DNA of 7,396 nt, from NCBI GenBank assembly GCA_964457725.1, contig CAYWGQ010000181.1:1-7396 (forward strand), written 5' to 3'. A model generated the notes under the pieces. That model did no database searches. It was not told the origin of the DNA and worked only from the letters and a program-made list of their open reading frames with translations. The translations under genes were made by a program, and so were the position numbers. This stretch comes from FEN-1219 sp964457725 (lineage in GTDB: Bacteria > Pseudomonadota > Gammaproteobacteria > Steroidobacterales > Rariloculaceae). Shown piece by piece: positions 1 through 6,386 of the stretch (positions are counted from its first letter, which is position 1; every line of letters begins with the position of its first letter).

Positions 1-1068
1 GTCGTGCACGGCTTCCTGACCGTCGACGGCCAAAAGCTCTCGAAGCGGCGCGGCACGGCGATCGCGGCCGGCACCTTCGCCCGTCACGTCGACCCGGACT
101 TCCTGCGCTACTACTACGCCGCGAAGCTCGGGCCCGGCACCGACGACATCGACCTGAACTTCGCCGACTTTACGAGCCGCGTGAACGCGGATCTCGTCGG
201 CAAGGTCGTGAACATCGCGAGCCGCTGCGCCGGATTCGTGCACCGGCTGAACGGCGGGCGGCTCGCGGAAGCGCTGCCGGAGCCGCGGCTCTTCGAGGAT
301 TTCGCGGCGGCGGCCGAGGACATCGCCGCCGACTACGAGCAGCGGCACTACGCGCGCGCGATCCGCAAGATCATGGCGCTCGCGGACCGCGCGAACCAGT
401 ACATCGACGAGCAGAAGCCGTGGATCGCCGCGAAGGATCCGGCGAAGCGGGACGACGTCGTCGGCGTCTGCACGCTCGGCCTGAACCTGTTTCGGACGCT
501 GCTCGTCTATCTGAAGCCCGTGATCCCGGCGGTCGCCGAGCGCGCGGAGGCCTTTCTCGGCGCCGGACCGCTCGCGTGGCGGGACGCGGGCGCGCCGCTG
601 CTCGGCGCGACGATCGCGCCCTACTCGCCGCTGCTGCAGCGCGTCGAGCAGCGCGCGCTCGACGCGGTGATGGCCGAGGCGAAGAGCGAGTCGGGCATCC
701 AGGCGGCACCGCCGCCCGAGGCGCCGAAGGCCGCGGCCGAGACGATCGACCTCGAGCAGTTCCTGAAGGTCGACCTGCGCGTGGCCGAGGTCGTCGCCGC
801 GAGCCTCGTCGAGGGAGCGGACAAGCTGCTGAAGCTCGAGCTCGATCTCGGCGGCGAGCGGCGGACGGTGTTCGCCGGCATCCGCAAGGCGTACGACCCC
901 GAACGGCTCGTCGGCCGGCTCGTCGTCGTCGTCGCGAACCTGAAGCCGCGCAAGATGCGCTTCGGCGTCTCGGAAGGCATGATCCTCGCCGCGAGCGGCG
1001 GCGACGGCTCGGGCGTCTTCGTGCTCTCGCCGGACTCCGGCGCCCGTCCCGGCATGAAGGTGTCGTGA
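1..1068 (+). CDS. metG: Methionyl-tRNA synthetase, C-terminal half (5' end outside window)
   Basis: Charges tRNA-Met with methionine in the cytoplasm. The frame is open from base 1, so the Rossmann catalytic core lies upstream. The first residues are the catalytic loop (HGFLTVDGQKLSKRRGT), where KLSKR at 34-48 stands in place of the usual KMSKS. The alpha-helical anticodon-binding domain follows, with the typical NQYIDEQKPW stretch near 394-423. An Ala/Pro/Glu-rich linker (about 670-745) leads to a C-terminal tRNA-binding OB domain of the Trbp111/EMAP-II type, marked by KVDLRVAEV, EGADKLLKLELDLGG, VFAGIRKAY and NLKPRKMRFGVSEGM. About 355 residues remain, as expected for the part of a roughly 677-aa E. 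coli-type MetG after the KMSKS loop. The stop lies 1 nt before rnfA, so the two are probably co-transcribed; this order is familiar in gammaproteobacteria. Confidence 0.97.
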   Translation, partial: VVHGFLTVDGQKLSKRRGTAIAAGTFARHVDPDFLRYYYAAKLGPGTDDIDLNFADFTSRVNADLVGKVVNIASRCAGFVHRLNGGRLAEALPEPRLFEDFAAAAEDIAADYEQRHYARAIRKIMALADRANQYIDEQKPWIAAKDPAKRDDVVGVCTLGLNLFRTLLVYLKPVIPAVAERAEAFLGAGPLAWRDAGAPLLGATIAPYSPLLQRVEQRALDAVMAEAKSESGIQAAPPPEAPKAAAETIDLEQFLKVDLRVAEVVAASLVEGADKLLKLELDLGGERRTVFAGIRKAYDPERLVGRLVVVVANLKPRKMRFGVSEGMILAASGGDGSGVFVLSPDSGARPGMKVS

Positions 1069-1069
1069 C

Positions 1070-1651
1070 GTGACCGAGCTGATGCTCATCGTCATCGGCG
1101 CCGCGCTGGTGAACAACTTCGTGCTCGTGCAGTTCCTGGGGCTGTGCCCGTTCATGGGCGCATCCAGGCGGATCGAGGGCGCCGTCGGGATGGGGTTCGC
1201 GACGGGGCTCGTGCTGACGACGGCGTCTGCGCTCAGCTATCTCGCCGAGCGCTTCCTGCTCGAGCCGTTCGGGCTCGGCTACCTGCGGCTCGTCGCGTTC
1301 ATCCTGATCATCGGCGCCGCGGTGCAGCTCACGGAGCTGATGATCCGGCGCTTCTCGCCGCTGCTCCACCGGCTGCTCGGTCTGTACATCCCGCTGATCG
1401 CGAGCAACTGCGCGGTGCTCGGCGTCGCGCTCCTGAACTCCTCCGCGAGCCGCAGCCTGATCGCGGCGATCTTCTACGGCGCGGGAGCCGCGCTCGGGTT
1501 CGCGCTCGTGCTCGCGCTTCTCGCCGGTCTCCGCGAGCGGCTCGAGCGCACGGACGTGCCGGCGCCGTTTCGCGGCAACGCGATCGCGTTCGTCACGGCC
1601 GGGATCATGTCTCTTGCGTTCCTCGGATTCGCAGGCTTCGCGAGGTTGTAG
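1070..1651 (+). CDS. rnfA: Rnf/Rsx electron transport complex subunit A
   Basis: Integral membrane subunit (193 aa, about six hydrophobic helices) of the Rnf complex. In related complexes RnfA pairs with its homologue RnfE and the two hold an intramembrane iron-sulfur cluster that passes electrons across the membrane. The motifs are clear: NNFVLVQFLGLCPFMG near the N-terminus and LYIPLIASNCAVLGVALLN in mid-protein. The candidate cluster cysteines, C26 and C114, are both present. GTG at 1070 is chosen because it directly precedes the conserved N-terminus (TELMLIVIGAALVNN) and gives normal length; an AAGG at 1057-1060 may act as a weak ribosome site inside the end of metG. The stop is followed at once by the rnfB start, which implies translational coupling. 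The RnfE partner is not found in the window. Confidence 0.97.
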   Translation: MTELMLIVIGAALVNNFVLVQFLGLCPFMGASRRIEGAVGMGFATGLVLTTASALSYLAERFLLEPFGLGYLRLVAFILIIGAAVQLTELMIRRFSPLLHRLLGLYIPLIASNCAVLGVALLNSSASRSLIAAIFYGAGAALGFALVLALLAGLRERLERTDVPAPFRGNAIAFVTAGIMSLAFLGFAGFARL

Positions 1652-2149
1652 ATGATCGAGAGCGTCGTCGTGCTCGCCGGGCTCGCCGTAACGCTCTCGG
1701 CGCTGCTCGTCGCGGCCGAGCGGCTGATGCCGGCGACCGGCGACGACCTGACGGAGCGCGTCGAGCGGCTGCTGCCGCGGATCCAGTGCGGCCAGTGCGG
1801 CTATCCAGGCTGCCGGCCGTACGCGGCGGCGATCGCCGGCGGCACGGCCGACATCAATCGCTGCCCGCCGGGCGGCGAGCAGACGGTGCAACGGCTCGCG
1901 ACGCTGCTCGGGCGCGATCCGCTGCCGCTCGACACGAGCCGCGGCAGCGCGAGCCTCGATCGCGTCGCCCACATCGACGAGACGCTCTGCATCGGCTGCA
2001 ACTTGTGCGTACGCGCGTGCCCGGTCGATGCGATCGTCGGCGTGCCGCACGCGCTCCACGCGGTGCTGCCGACGCATTGCACCGGCTGCGAGCTCTGCCT
2101 GCCGCCGTGCCCGGTCGATTGCATCAGCCTGGTGCCGCGCCATGCTTGA
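1652..2149 (+). CDS. rnfB: Rnf/Rsx electron transport complex subunit B (multi-FeS ferredoxin-like)
   Basis: Peripheral electron carrier of the Rnf complex, 165 aa, anchored by one N-terminal hydrophobic helix (about residues 4-22). Behind it lies the four-cysteine FeS domain with C46, C49, C54 and C71 (IQCGQCGYPGC, then NRCPPGG). Two bacterial-ferredoxin 4Fe-4S motifs follow: C113/C116/C119/C123 (CIGCNLCVRACP) and C143/C146/C149/C153 (CTGCELCLPPCP). By family knowledge it relays electrons between the soluble partner and the membrane part of the complex. ATG 1652 abuts the rnfA stop and has GAGG at 1642-1645, a good ribosome site. The protein is somewhat shorter than the roughly 192-aa E. coli RsxB and ends soon after the second ferredoxin motif, but no cluster ligand is missing. 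Its last 8 nt overlap rnfC. Confidence 0.97.
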   Translation: MIESVVVLAGLAVTLSALLVAAERLMPATGDDLTERVERLLPRIQCGQCGYPGCRPYAAAIAGGTADINRCPPGGEQTVQRLATLLGRDPLPLDTSRGSASLDRVAHIDETLCIGCNLCVRACPVDAIVGVPHALHAVLPTHCTGCELCLPPCPVDCISLVPRHA

Positions 2150-3671
2150 TCACCCGCTCGTCCGCCGGCCGACCGGGGGCATCCGGCTCCCCGCGAACAA
2201 GGAGCGATCCGCGGAGTTGCCGATCCTGCGCGGCTTCGTCCCGCGCGAGGTCGTGCTGCCGCTGCTGCAGCACCGCGGCTCGCCGGCCGTCCCCGTCGTC
2301 GCGGTCGGGCAGCGCGTTCGCGCGGGCGAGCTCGTCGGCCGGCCGGGTGCCGCACCGTCGACGGCCGTTCATGCGTCGATCGACGGCGTCGTTCGCGCGA
2401 TCGAGGAGCGCCCGGTGCCGACCGGGAGCGGCCTGCACACCTCTCTCTGCGTCGTGATCGAGCGCGCGGACGCAGGAGAGCCTGCGACGCCGCAGCCGCC
2501 CGCTTGGCCGGACAGCGCCGATGCGCGGCTCGCGACGCTCCGCGCCGGCGGGCTCGCAGGGCTCGGGGGCGCCGTGTTCCCAACCGCCGACAAGTTCGGC
2601 GCGACCGGCTCGTGCAAGGCGTTGATCGTGAACGGCGCGGAGTGCGAGCCGTACATCAGCTGCGACGACGTCCTGATGCGCGAGGCGGCCGCGGAGGTCG
2701 TGTCCGGCGCGCTCGCGATGGCCGGGCTCGTCGGCGCGCCGCTTTGCGTGATCGCGGTCGAGCGCGACAAGCCGCGGGCGCTCGAGGCGCTGCGCGTCGC
2801 GGGCGAGGCCGCCGGCGATCCGCGCCTCAGAATCGCAGAGGTGCCGACGGTGTATCCGACCGGCGGCGAGCGGCAGCTCGTCGAGCTGCTGACCGGCGAG
2901 GAGGTCCCGAGCGGCGGCTATCCGAGCGACATCGGCTATCTCTGCCAGAACGTCGGCACCGCGTACGCGCTCCACCGCTGGCTCGCCGCGGGCGAGCCGC
3001 TGACGGCGCGGGTCGTCACCGTCACGGGCGGCGGCGTGAGAGAGCCGCAGAACGTCTGGACGCCGCTCGGCACGCGCGTCGGCGAGCTGATCGAGCGGTG
3101 CGGCGGCTACACGGACGACGTCGTGCGCCTCGTCGTCGGCGGCAGCATGATGGGGTACGCCGTGCCGGACGACGACATCCCGGTGACGAAAGCCACGAAC
3201 TGCATCATCGCCGCGACGGCCGAGGAGGTCCGCGACGAGACCGACGAGTGGCCCTGCATCCGCTGCGGGGAGTGCGCGTCGAGCTGCCCGGCGCGCCTCC
3301 TGCCGCAAGAGCTGCACGTCGCCGCGCGCTTCGAGGATTACGAGACGCTCGACGTCCTCGGCCTCGACGACTGCATCGAGTGCGGCTGCTGCGACGTGGT
3401 CTGCCCGAGCCACATCCCGCTGACCGAGCGCTTCCGCGCGGCGAAGCGGGGCTTGGCCCTCGAGCGCGAGCGGCAACGCTTCGCGGCCGTGAGCGACGAG
3501 CGCTTCCAGCGCCGCGAGCGCCGGCTCGCCGCTGGGCAGGCTCGCGAGGCAGAGCTGCAAAGCGTGCTGAAGAGCGTCGTTCGCGGCGATCGGGAAGCGA
3601 CGCGGAAAGCCATCGAGGCGGCCGTCGAGCGCGCCCGGGCCCGACGCAGCGAGGACCGGGACCCCGGGTAG
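2142..3671 (+). CDS. rnfC: Rnf/Rsx electron transport complex subunit C (NADH/FMN-binding, 2x 4Fe-4S)
   Basis: Membrane-associated subunit thought to be the NAD(H)-side entry of the Rnf complex; related to NuoF and NqrA. The 509-aa protein has an N-terminal barrel-sandwich part (GGIRLPANKERS onward). A nucleotide/flavin-binding core follows, with GLAGLGGAVFPTADKF (GGAVFPT where GGAGFPT is common), LIVNGAECEPYISCDD, YPTGGERQLVELLTG and CQNVGTAYALHRW. Two 4Fe-4S motifs come next: C372/C375/C378/C382 (CIRCGECASSC) and C411/C414/C417/C421 (CIECGCCDVVC, with an extra Cys at 416). The charged, Arg/Glu-rich tail of about 70 residues is far shorter than the Ala-rich extension of E. coli RsxC (740 aa). 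ATG 2142 is chosen because it gives the family N-terminus and overlaps the rnfB stop by 8 nt, typical of coupled genes. An upstream in-frame start at 2028 lies inside rnfB and is rejected. Confidence 0.96.
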   Translation: MLDHPLVRRPTGGIRLPANKERSAELPILRGFVPREVVLPLLQHRGSPAVPVVAVGQRVRAGELVGRPGAAPSTAVHASIDGVVRAIEERPVPTGSGLHTSLCVVIERADAGEPATPQPPAWPDSADARLATLRAGGLAGLGGAVFPTADKFGATGSCKALIVNGAECEPYISCDDVLMREAAAEVVSGALAMAGLVGAPLCVIAVERDKPRALEALRVAGEAAGDPRLRIAEVPTVYPTGGERQLVELLTGEEVPSGGYPSDIGYLCQNVGTAYALHRWLAAGEPLTARVVTVTGGGVREPQNVWTPLGTRVGELIERCGGYTDDVVRLVVGGSMMGYAVPDDDIPVTKATNCIIAATAEEVRDETDEWPCIRCGECASSCPARLLPQELHVAARFEDYETLDVLGLDDCIECGCCDVVCPSHIPLTERFRAAKRGLALERERQRFAAVSDERFQRRERRLAAGQAREAELQSVLKSVVRGDREATRKAIEAAVERARARRSEDRDPG

Positions 3672-3673
3672 GC

Positions 3674-4708
3674 ATGCAGTTCAAGACTGCTCCCGCCCCG
3701 CACGCCGCCCCGGCGGTGAGCGTGCCGCTCGTCATGCGGCGCGTGCTCTACGCGCTCGCGCCCGCGGCGCTCGTGCACAGCTGGTTCTTCGGCTTCGGCT
3801 TCCTGCTGAACTTCGTGACCGCGGCCATCGCGGCGCTCGCGGTCGAGGCGACCGTGTTGCGGCTGCGCCGGCGGCGGACGCGCCGTGCGCTCCGCGACGG
3901 CAGCGCGCTCGTGACGGCGGCGCTCCTCGTGTTCGGGATTCCGCCGCTCGTGCCGTGGTGGATCCCGGCCCTCGGTGCCGCGGTCGCGGTGTTGCTCGGC
4001 AAGCACCTTTACGGCGGCCTCGGCAGGAACCTCTTCAATCCGGCGATGGTCGGCTACGTGTTCCTGCTGATCTCCTTTCCCATGGAGATGACGCAGTGGG
4101 TGCCGCCGCGTATGGGCGACATCGACTATCAGCACCTGAGCTTTCCCGCGCATCTGCGGTACTCGCTGACCGGCGAGCTGCCCGCGAACGTCGCCATCGA
4201 CGCGCTGACGCGCGCGACGCCGCTCGACACCGTGCGCGAGGGCATCCGTGCCGGAAGCAGCTTCGCGCAAACGCGCACGGGCTCGCTCTTCGGCGACTTC
4301 GGCGGGCGCGGGTGGGAGTGGGTCAACAACTTCATCGCGCTCGGCGGGCTCTATCTCCTCTACACGACGACGATCCGCTGGCACATCCCGGCCGCCGTGC
4401 TCGCCGGCGTGCTCGTGCCCGCGCTCGTTCTGAACCTGCTCGACCCGGCGCGCTTCGCGCCGGCCAGCTTTCATCTGTTCAGCGGCGCGACGATCCTCGG
4501 CGCGTTCTTCATCGCGACCGACCCGGTCTCCGCGGCGACGACCGACCGCGGACGGCTGATCTACGGCGCCGCGATCGGCGTCCTCACCTACGTCATCCGC
4601 ACGTGGGGCGGCTATCCGGACGGCTTCGCGTTCGCCGTGCTGATGATGAACGCAGCCGTGCCGCTGATAGACCGTTTCACTCGGACACGCATCTATGGCC
4701 GGCGGTGA
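3674..4708 (+). CDS. rnfD: Rnf/Rsx electron transport complex subunit D (covalent-FMN membrane subunit)
   Basis: Polytopic membrane subunit of 344 aa, related to NqrB, carrying covalently bound FMN on the path through the membrane. Recognisable stretches are VPWWIPALGAAVAVLLGKHLYGGLGRN followed by LFNPAMVGYVFLLISFP (residues split here), IDALTRATPLDTVREG, GSLFGDFGGRGWEWVNN, and LFSGATILGAFFIATDPVSA. By position and context T182 in DALTRATPLD is the expected FMN-bearing threonine (V. cholerae RnfD uses Thr187); the residue usually written as Gly in the ApbE flavinylation motif Dxx(s/t)gAT is Arg180 here. An Arg-rich cytoplasmic loop (LRLRRRRTRRALRDG) follows the first helices. ATG 3674 lies 2 nt after the rnfC stop. 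The gene overlaps rnfG by 14 nt, so rnfG is probably translated by coupling. Confidence 0.96.
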   Translation: MQFKTAPAPHAAPAVSVPLVMRRVLYALAPAALVHSWFFGFGFLLNFVTAAIAALAVEATVLRLRRRRTRRALRDGSALVTAALLVFGIPPLVPWWIPALGAAVAVLLGKHLYGGLGRNLFNPAMVGYVFLLISFPMEMTQWVPPRMGDIDYQHLSFPAHLRYSLTGELPANVAIDALTRATPLDTVREGIRAGSSFAQTRTGSLFGDFGGRGWEWVNNFIALGGLYLLYTTTIRWHIPAAVLAGVLVPALVLNLLDPARFAPASFHLFSGATILGAFFIATDPVSAATTDRGRLIYGAAIGVLTYVIRTWGGYPDGFAFAVLMMNAAVPLIDRFTRTRIYGRR

Positions 4709-5351
4709 AGGCAGCCCCGTACGCACGGTGCTCGTCGTCGGCGTGATCGCCATCGCCGCGGCGCTCCTGATCAGCACGAGCTACGAGCTCACGCGCGACC
4801 GCATCGCGGCGAATGCGCGCGCGCGCCTGCTCGAGAGCCTGAGCAGCGTGCTGCCGGAGGAGCTGCGCGGCAGCGACCTCGCGACGGTGCGGCTCTCGGC
4901 CACGGACCCTGAGCTATTGGGCTCGCCGGGCCCGATCGACGTGTTCGTCGTCGGCCCGCGCGGCTCGCCTGCGGCCGTCGTCTTCGCGAGCGTCGCGCCG
5001 AACGGCTACAACGCTCCGATTCAGCTCCTGATCGGCCTTACGCCCGACGGCACGGTCACCGGCGTGCGCGCGGTCGGCCACCGCGAGACGCCGGGCCTCG
5101 GCGATGCGATCGAGATCGGCAAGAGCCGCTGGATCACGCAGTTCGACGGAACGTCGCTCGCGAACCCGGAGTTCTGGGCGGTCGATCGGGACGACGGGCC
5201 GTTCGATACGATGACGGGCGCGACCGTGACGTCGCGGGCGGTCGTCGACGCGGTCCACGATACGCTGCGCTACTTCTCGATGCATCGCGACGCGCTCTTT
5301 GCCGAAGCCGCGGCCGCGCCGCAGGCCGACCCCGCCGACGTCGCTCCGTGA
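4695..5351 (+). CDS. rnfG: Rnf/Rsx electron transport complex subunit G (covalent-FMN protein)
   Basis: Single-span membrane protein of 218 aa with a periplasmic FMN-binding domain, homologous to NqrC. One hydrophobic helix lies near residues 10-27 (VRTVLVVGVIAIAAALLIS) and a soluble domain follows. The family signature GHRETPGLGDAIE is present, as is the complete ApbE flavin-transferase target D171-T-M-T-G-A-T177, in which T177 should carry FMN through a phosphoester bond; VTSRAVVDAV then follows, as usual. ATG 4695 lies 14 nt inside the end of rnfD, with no clear ribosome site of its own. The C-terminal tail is Ala/Pro-rich (about 20 residues). The stop codon overlaps a GTG at 5348 (GTGA), the kind of overlap expected for a next gene such as rnfE, but what follows does not encode RnfE. 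Confidence 0.96.
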   Translation: MAGGEGSPVRTVLVVGVIAIAAALLISTSYELTRDRIAANARARLLESLSSVLPEELRGSDLATVRLSATDPELLGSPGPIDVFVVGPRGSPAAVVFASVAPNGYNAPIQLLIGLTPDGTVTGVRAVGHRETPGLGDAIEIGKSRWITQFDGTSLANPEFWAVDRDDGPFDTMTGATVTSRAVVDAVHDTLRYFSMHRDALFAEAAAAPQADPADVAP

Positions 5352-5400
5352 AGCCCGCGGGCGGGCCGCCGGCGGAGCGATCCCGAGCCGGCGGCGGCGC

Positions 5401-5442
5401 CTCGCGAGGGGAATGTCCCGGCGAGCGGATTACCCTCGCGAG
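5401..5442. repeat. Perfect 10-bp inverted repeat, possible stem-loop after rnfG
   Basis: CTCGCGAGGG at 5401-5410 is the exact reverse complement of CCCTCGCGAG at 5433-5442, leaving a 22-nt loop. The arms also contain the self-palindrome CTCGCGAG. The position, 50 nt beyond the rnfG stop, would suit a stem protecting the 3' end of the rnf transcript or a site for a dimeric DNA-binding protein. No T-run follows, so it is not a standard Rho-independent terminator. In such GC-rich DNA a 10-bp match could arise by chance, though less readily in a 223-nt gap. Confidence 0.5.
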
Positions 5443-5510
5443 TCGGCGGTATAGCCCGGATTCATCCTCCCGGGCACGGTGTGGGGCTACCCTCTTCGGT
5501 GGTAGTGACG

Positions 5511-5560
5511 GCGAGTCGAGCGGTCCCGCGCCGAGCCGGGCCGAAGGCCGCACGACTTGC
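5511..5560 (+). promoter_or_regulatory. Long imperfect hairpin just upstream of a ribosome-binding site
   Basis: Bases 5511-5525 (GCGAGTCGAGCGGTC) can pair with 5546-5560 (GGCCGCACGACTTGC). Fourteen of fifteen positions pair, two as G-T wobbles, with one A-A mismatch (5519/5552) and a 20-nt loop. The helix ends only 4 nt before the AGGAGG at 5565-5570, so in the RNA it could influence access to the start of the next gene. A competing small hairpin GGCC-GAA-GGCC (5539-5549) shares part of the 3' arm. A regulatory function is inference only. Confidence 0.4.
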
Positions 5561-5564
5561 AGCG

Positions 5565-5570
5565 AGGAGG
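5565..5570 (+). promoter_or_regulatory. Ribosome-binding site deciding a TTG start
   Basis: AGGAGG, a perfect Shine-Dalgarno core, lies 4 nt before the TTG at 5575. It is the strongest ribosome site in the window and is the reason for choosing TTG 5575 over the in-frame TTG 5557, which lies upstream of the AGGAGG. Confidence 0.7.
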
Positions 5571-5574
5571 AGCT

Positions 5575-6366
5575 TTGACCGTTATCGTTCGTAGAGCCTG
5601 CGGCTCGCTCGTGGCCGCGGTCCTGACCGCCGGCGCGGCCGGCGACGCCGGTGTCGCGCATGCGCAGCCCGCGCCCGTGCCCGATCTGACCGGCCGCTGG
5701 GCCCCGGTGACCTGCGTTCCGGACGGCGAAACCTGTCCGTTCGTGATCGCGGATCTGAAATTGACGCGGGCCGGCCGGAAGATGGCCGACGCGTTCGAGG
5801 AGCCGCTCGGGCCGAAGTTCGACTGCGTGCAGGCGACCGTGCCGTCGCTGCTCGCGGACCCGTACCGTTTCGCGGTCCACCAGCTCGCGGACCGCGTGAT
5901 CTTCGAGTACGAGAAGGACGACGTCGTCCGCACGATCTGGCTCGACGGCTGGGGCCACCCGGAGCCGGGCCCGTACGACGCTTCGTGGCAGGGTCACTCG
6001 CGCGGCCGTTACGAGGGCGACACGCTGGTCGTCGTGACCGACCGCTTCCTCTACGATCCGACCGGCCTCGAGGATCTCGGCGGCATCCCGTCGTCCACGT
6101 TGAAGCGCGTCACCGAGCGCTACAGCCGCGACGGCGATCGGCTCAGGGCGGAAGTGCTGACGGAGGATCCGTTGATTCTCGAGGAGCCGATCGAGTTCAC
6201 GTTCGAGTGGGTGCGAGGCGAGGACCCGCTCTTCTTGCCGTACGGCTGCGAGCTCGATCAGGCCCGCCAGCCGGTGCAATTCGCCGACCCCGAGAACGTG
6301 CCGAACTTCCGCTCGAGCGGCCAGAGCGAGCCTTCGCGCGGCGGCGTGCCCGTCGGCGCGCAATGA
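5575..6366 (+). CDS. Predicted exported protein of unknown function
   Basis: I do not know a function for this 263-aa protein. From TTG 5575 the product starts MTVIVRRACGSLVAAVLTAG, a basic then hydrophobic signal peptide with likely cleavage after AHA (residues 28-30), giving a periplasmic or secreted protein. The mature part begins with PVPDLTGRWAP. Four cysteines (C47, C54, C84, C225) could form disulfides. The centre holds TIWLDGWGHPEPGPYDASW, then QGHSRGRYEGDTLVVVTDRF and LKRVTERYSRDGDRLRAEV. I associate this WxGHSxGxxEGDTLVV pattern with uncharacterised exported proteins of proteobacteria and acidobacteria, often encoded near DUF6152 genes. The alternating hydrophobic/polar sequence suggests a beta-rich, barrel-like fold (inference). 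The stop overlaps an ATG at 6363 and the next gene follows closely, so the two probably form an operon. Confidence 0.85.
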   Translation: MTVIVRRACGSLVAAVLTAGAAGDAGVAHAQPAPVPDLTGRWAPVTCVPDGETCPFVIADLKLTRAGRKMADAFEEPLGPKFDCVQATVPSLLADPYRFAVHQLADRVIFEYEKDDVVRTIWLDGWGHPEPGPYDASWQGHSRGRYEGDTLVVVTDRFLYDPTGLEDLGGIPSSTLKRVTERYSRDGDRLRAEVLTEDPLILEEPIEFTFEWVRGEDPLFLPYGCELDQARQPVQFADPENVPNFRSSGQSEPSRGGVPVGAQ

Positions 6367-6372
6367 TCGAAC

Positions 6373-6378
6373 GAGGAA
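6373..6378 (+). promoter_or_regulatory. Ribosome-binding site for the DUF6152-like gene
   Basis: GAGGAA lies 8 nt before ATG 6387. This supports ATG 6387 as the start rather than the in-frame ATG 6363, which overlaps the preceding stop (ATGA) but would put eight polar residues before the signal peptide. Confidence 0.6.
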
Positions 6379-6386
6379 CGACCGAC

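Larger units (their letters stand above)
5352..5574 (+). other. Intergenic region with serial stem-loops; expected site of rnfE
   Basis: This 223-nt stretch separates rnfG from the next gene. A reading frame from the GTG at 5348 runs to 5578, but its product is Arg/Gly/Ser/Pro-rich, has no hydrophobic helices and no resemblance to RnfE, so I treat the stretch as non-coding. Four possible hairpins follow one another: 5401-5410 with 5433-5442 (10 bp, perfect); 5454-5459 with 5470-5475 (6 bp); 5487-5491 with 5501-5505 (5 bp); and 5511-5525 with 5546-5560 (14 of 15 positions pair). None ends in a T-run, so a classical intrinsic terminator is not evident. No promoter with recognisable -35/-10 boxes could be picked out. 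It may be an untranslated leader of the following gene, a 3' region of the rnf operon, or both. Confidence 0.5.

Noticed and set aside
2028..2141. N-terminal extension of RnfC from an upstream in-frame start
   Set aside because: It would lie within the ferredoxin-motif end of rnfB and adds an Arg/Ser/Cys-rich segment not found in RnfC; ATG 2142 gives the family N-terminus.
371..2143. 590-aa open frame on the minus strand opposite metG, rnfA and rnfB
   Set aside because: Arg/Ala-rich low-complexity product with no motif; it is the GC-driven shadow of well-identified plus-strand genes. The same holds for minus-strand frames at 2124-3560, 3338-4777, 5134-6363 and 6258-7283.
1144..2457. 437-aa plus-strand frame overlapping rnfA-rnfC
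   Set aside because: Different frame from rnfA, rnfB and rnfC, Arg/Ala-rich, no recognisable motif; a shadow. The same applies to 2504-3673 upstream of the true rnfD start and to 3955-4746.
4481..4492. SGAT (residues 270-273) in RnfD as the covalent FMN site
   Set aside because: It lies in the conserved GAFFIATDPVSA region late in the protein and lacks the Asp of the ApbE target; T182 in DALTRATPLD fits the known site position and context better.
5454..5475. GCCCGG-ATTCATCCTC-CCGGGC resembling a tRNA T-arm
   Set aside because: No acceptor, D or anticodon arms around it and no GTTCRA core; not a tRNA.
5348..5578. GTG-started frame overlapping the rnfG stop, possible rnfE remnant or small gene
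   Set aside because: No hydrophobic segment, no resemblance to RnfE, biased composition and no ribosome site; noted only because the GTGA overlap may be inherited from a lost rnfE start.
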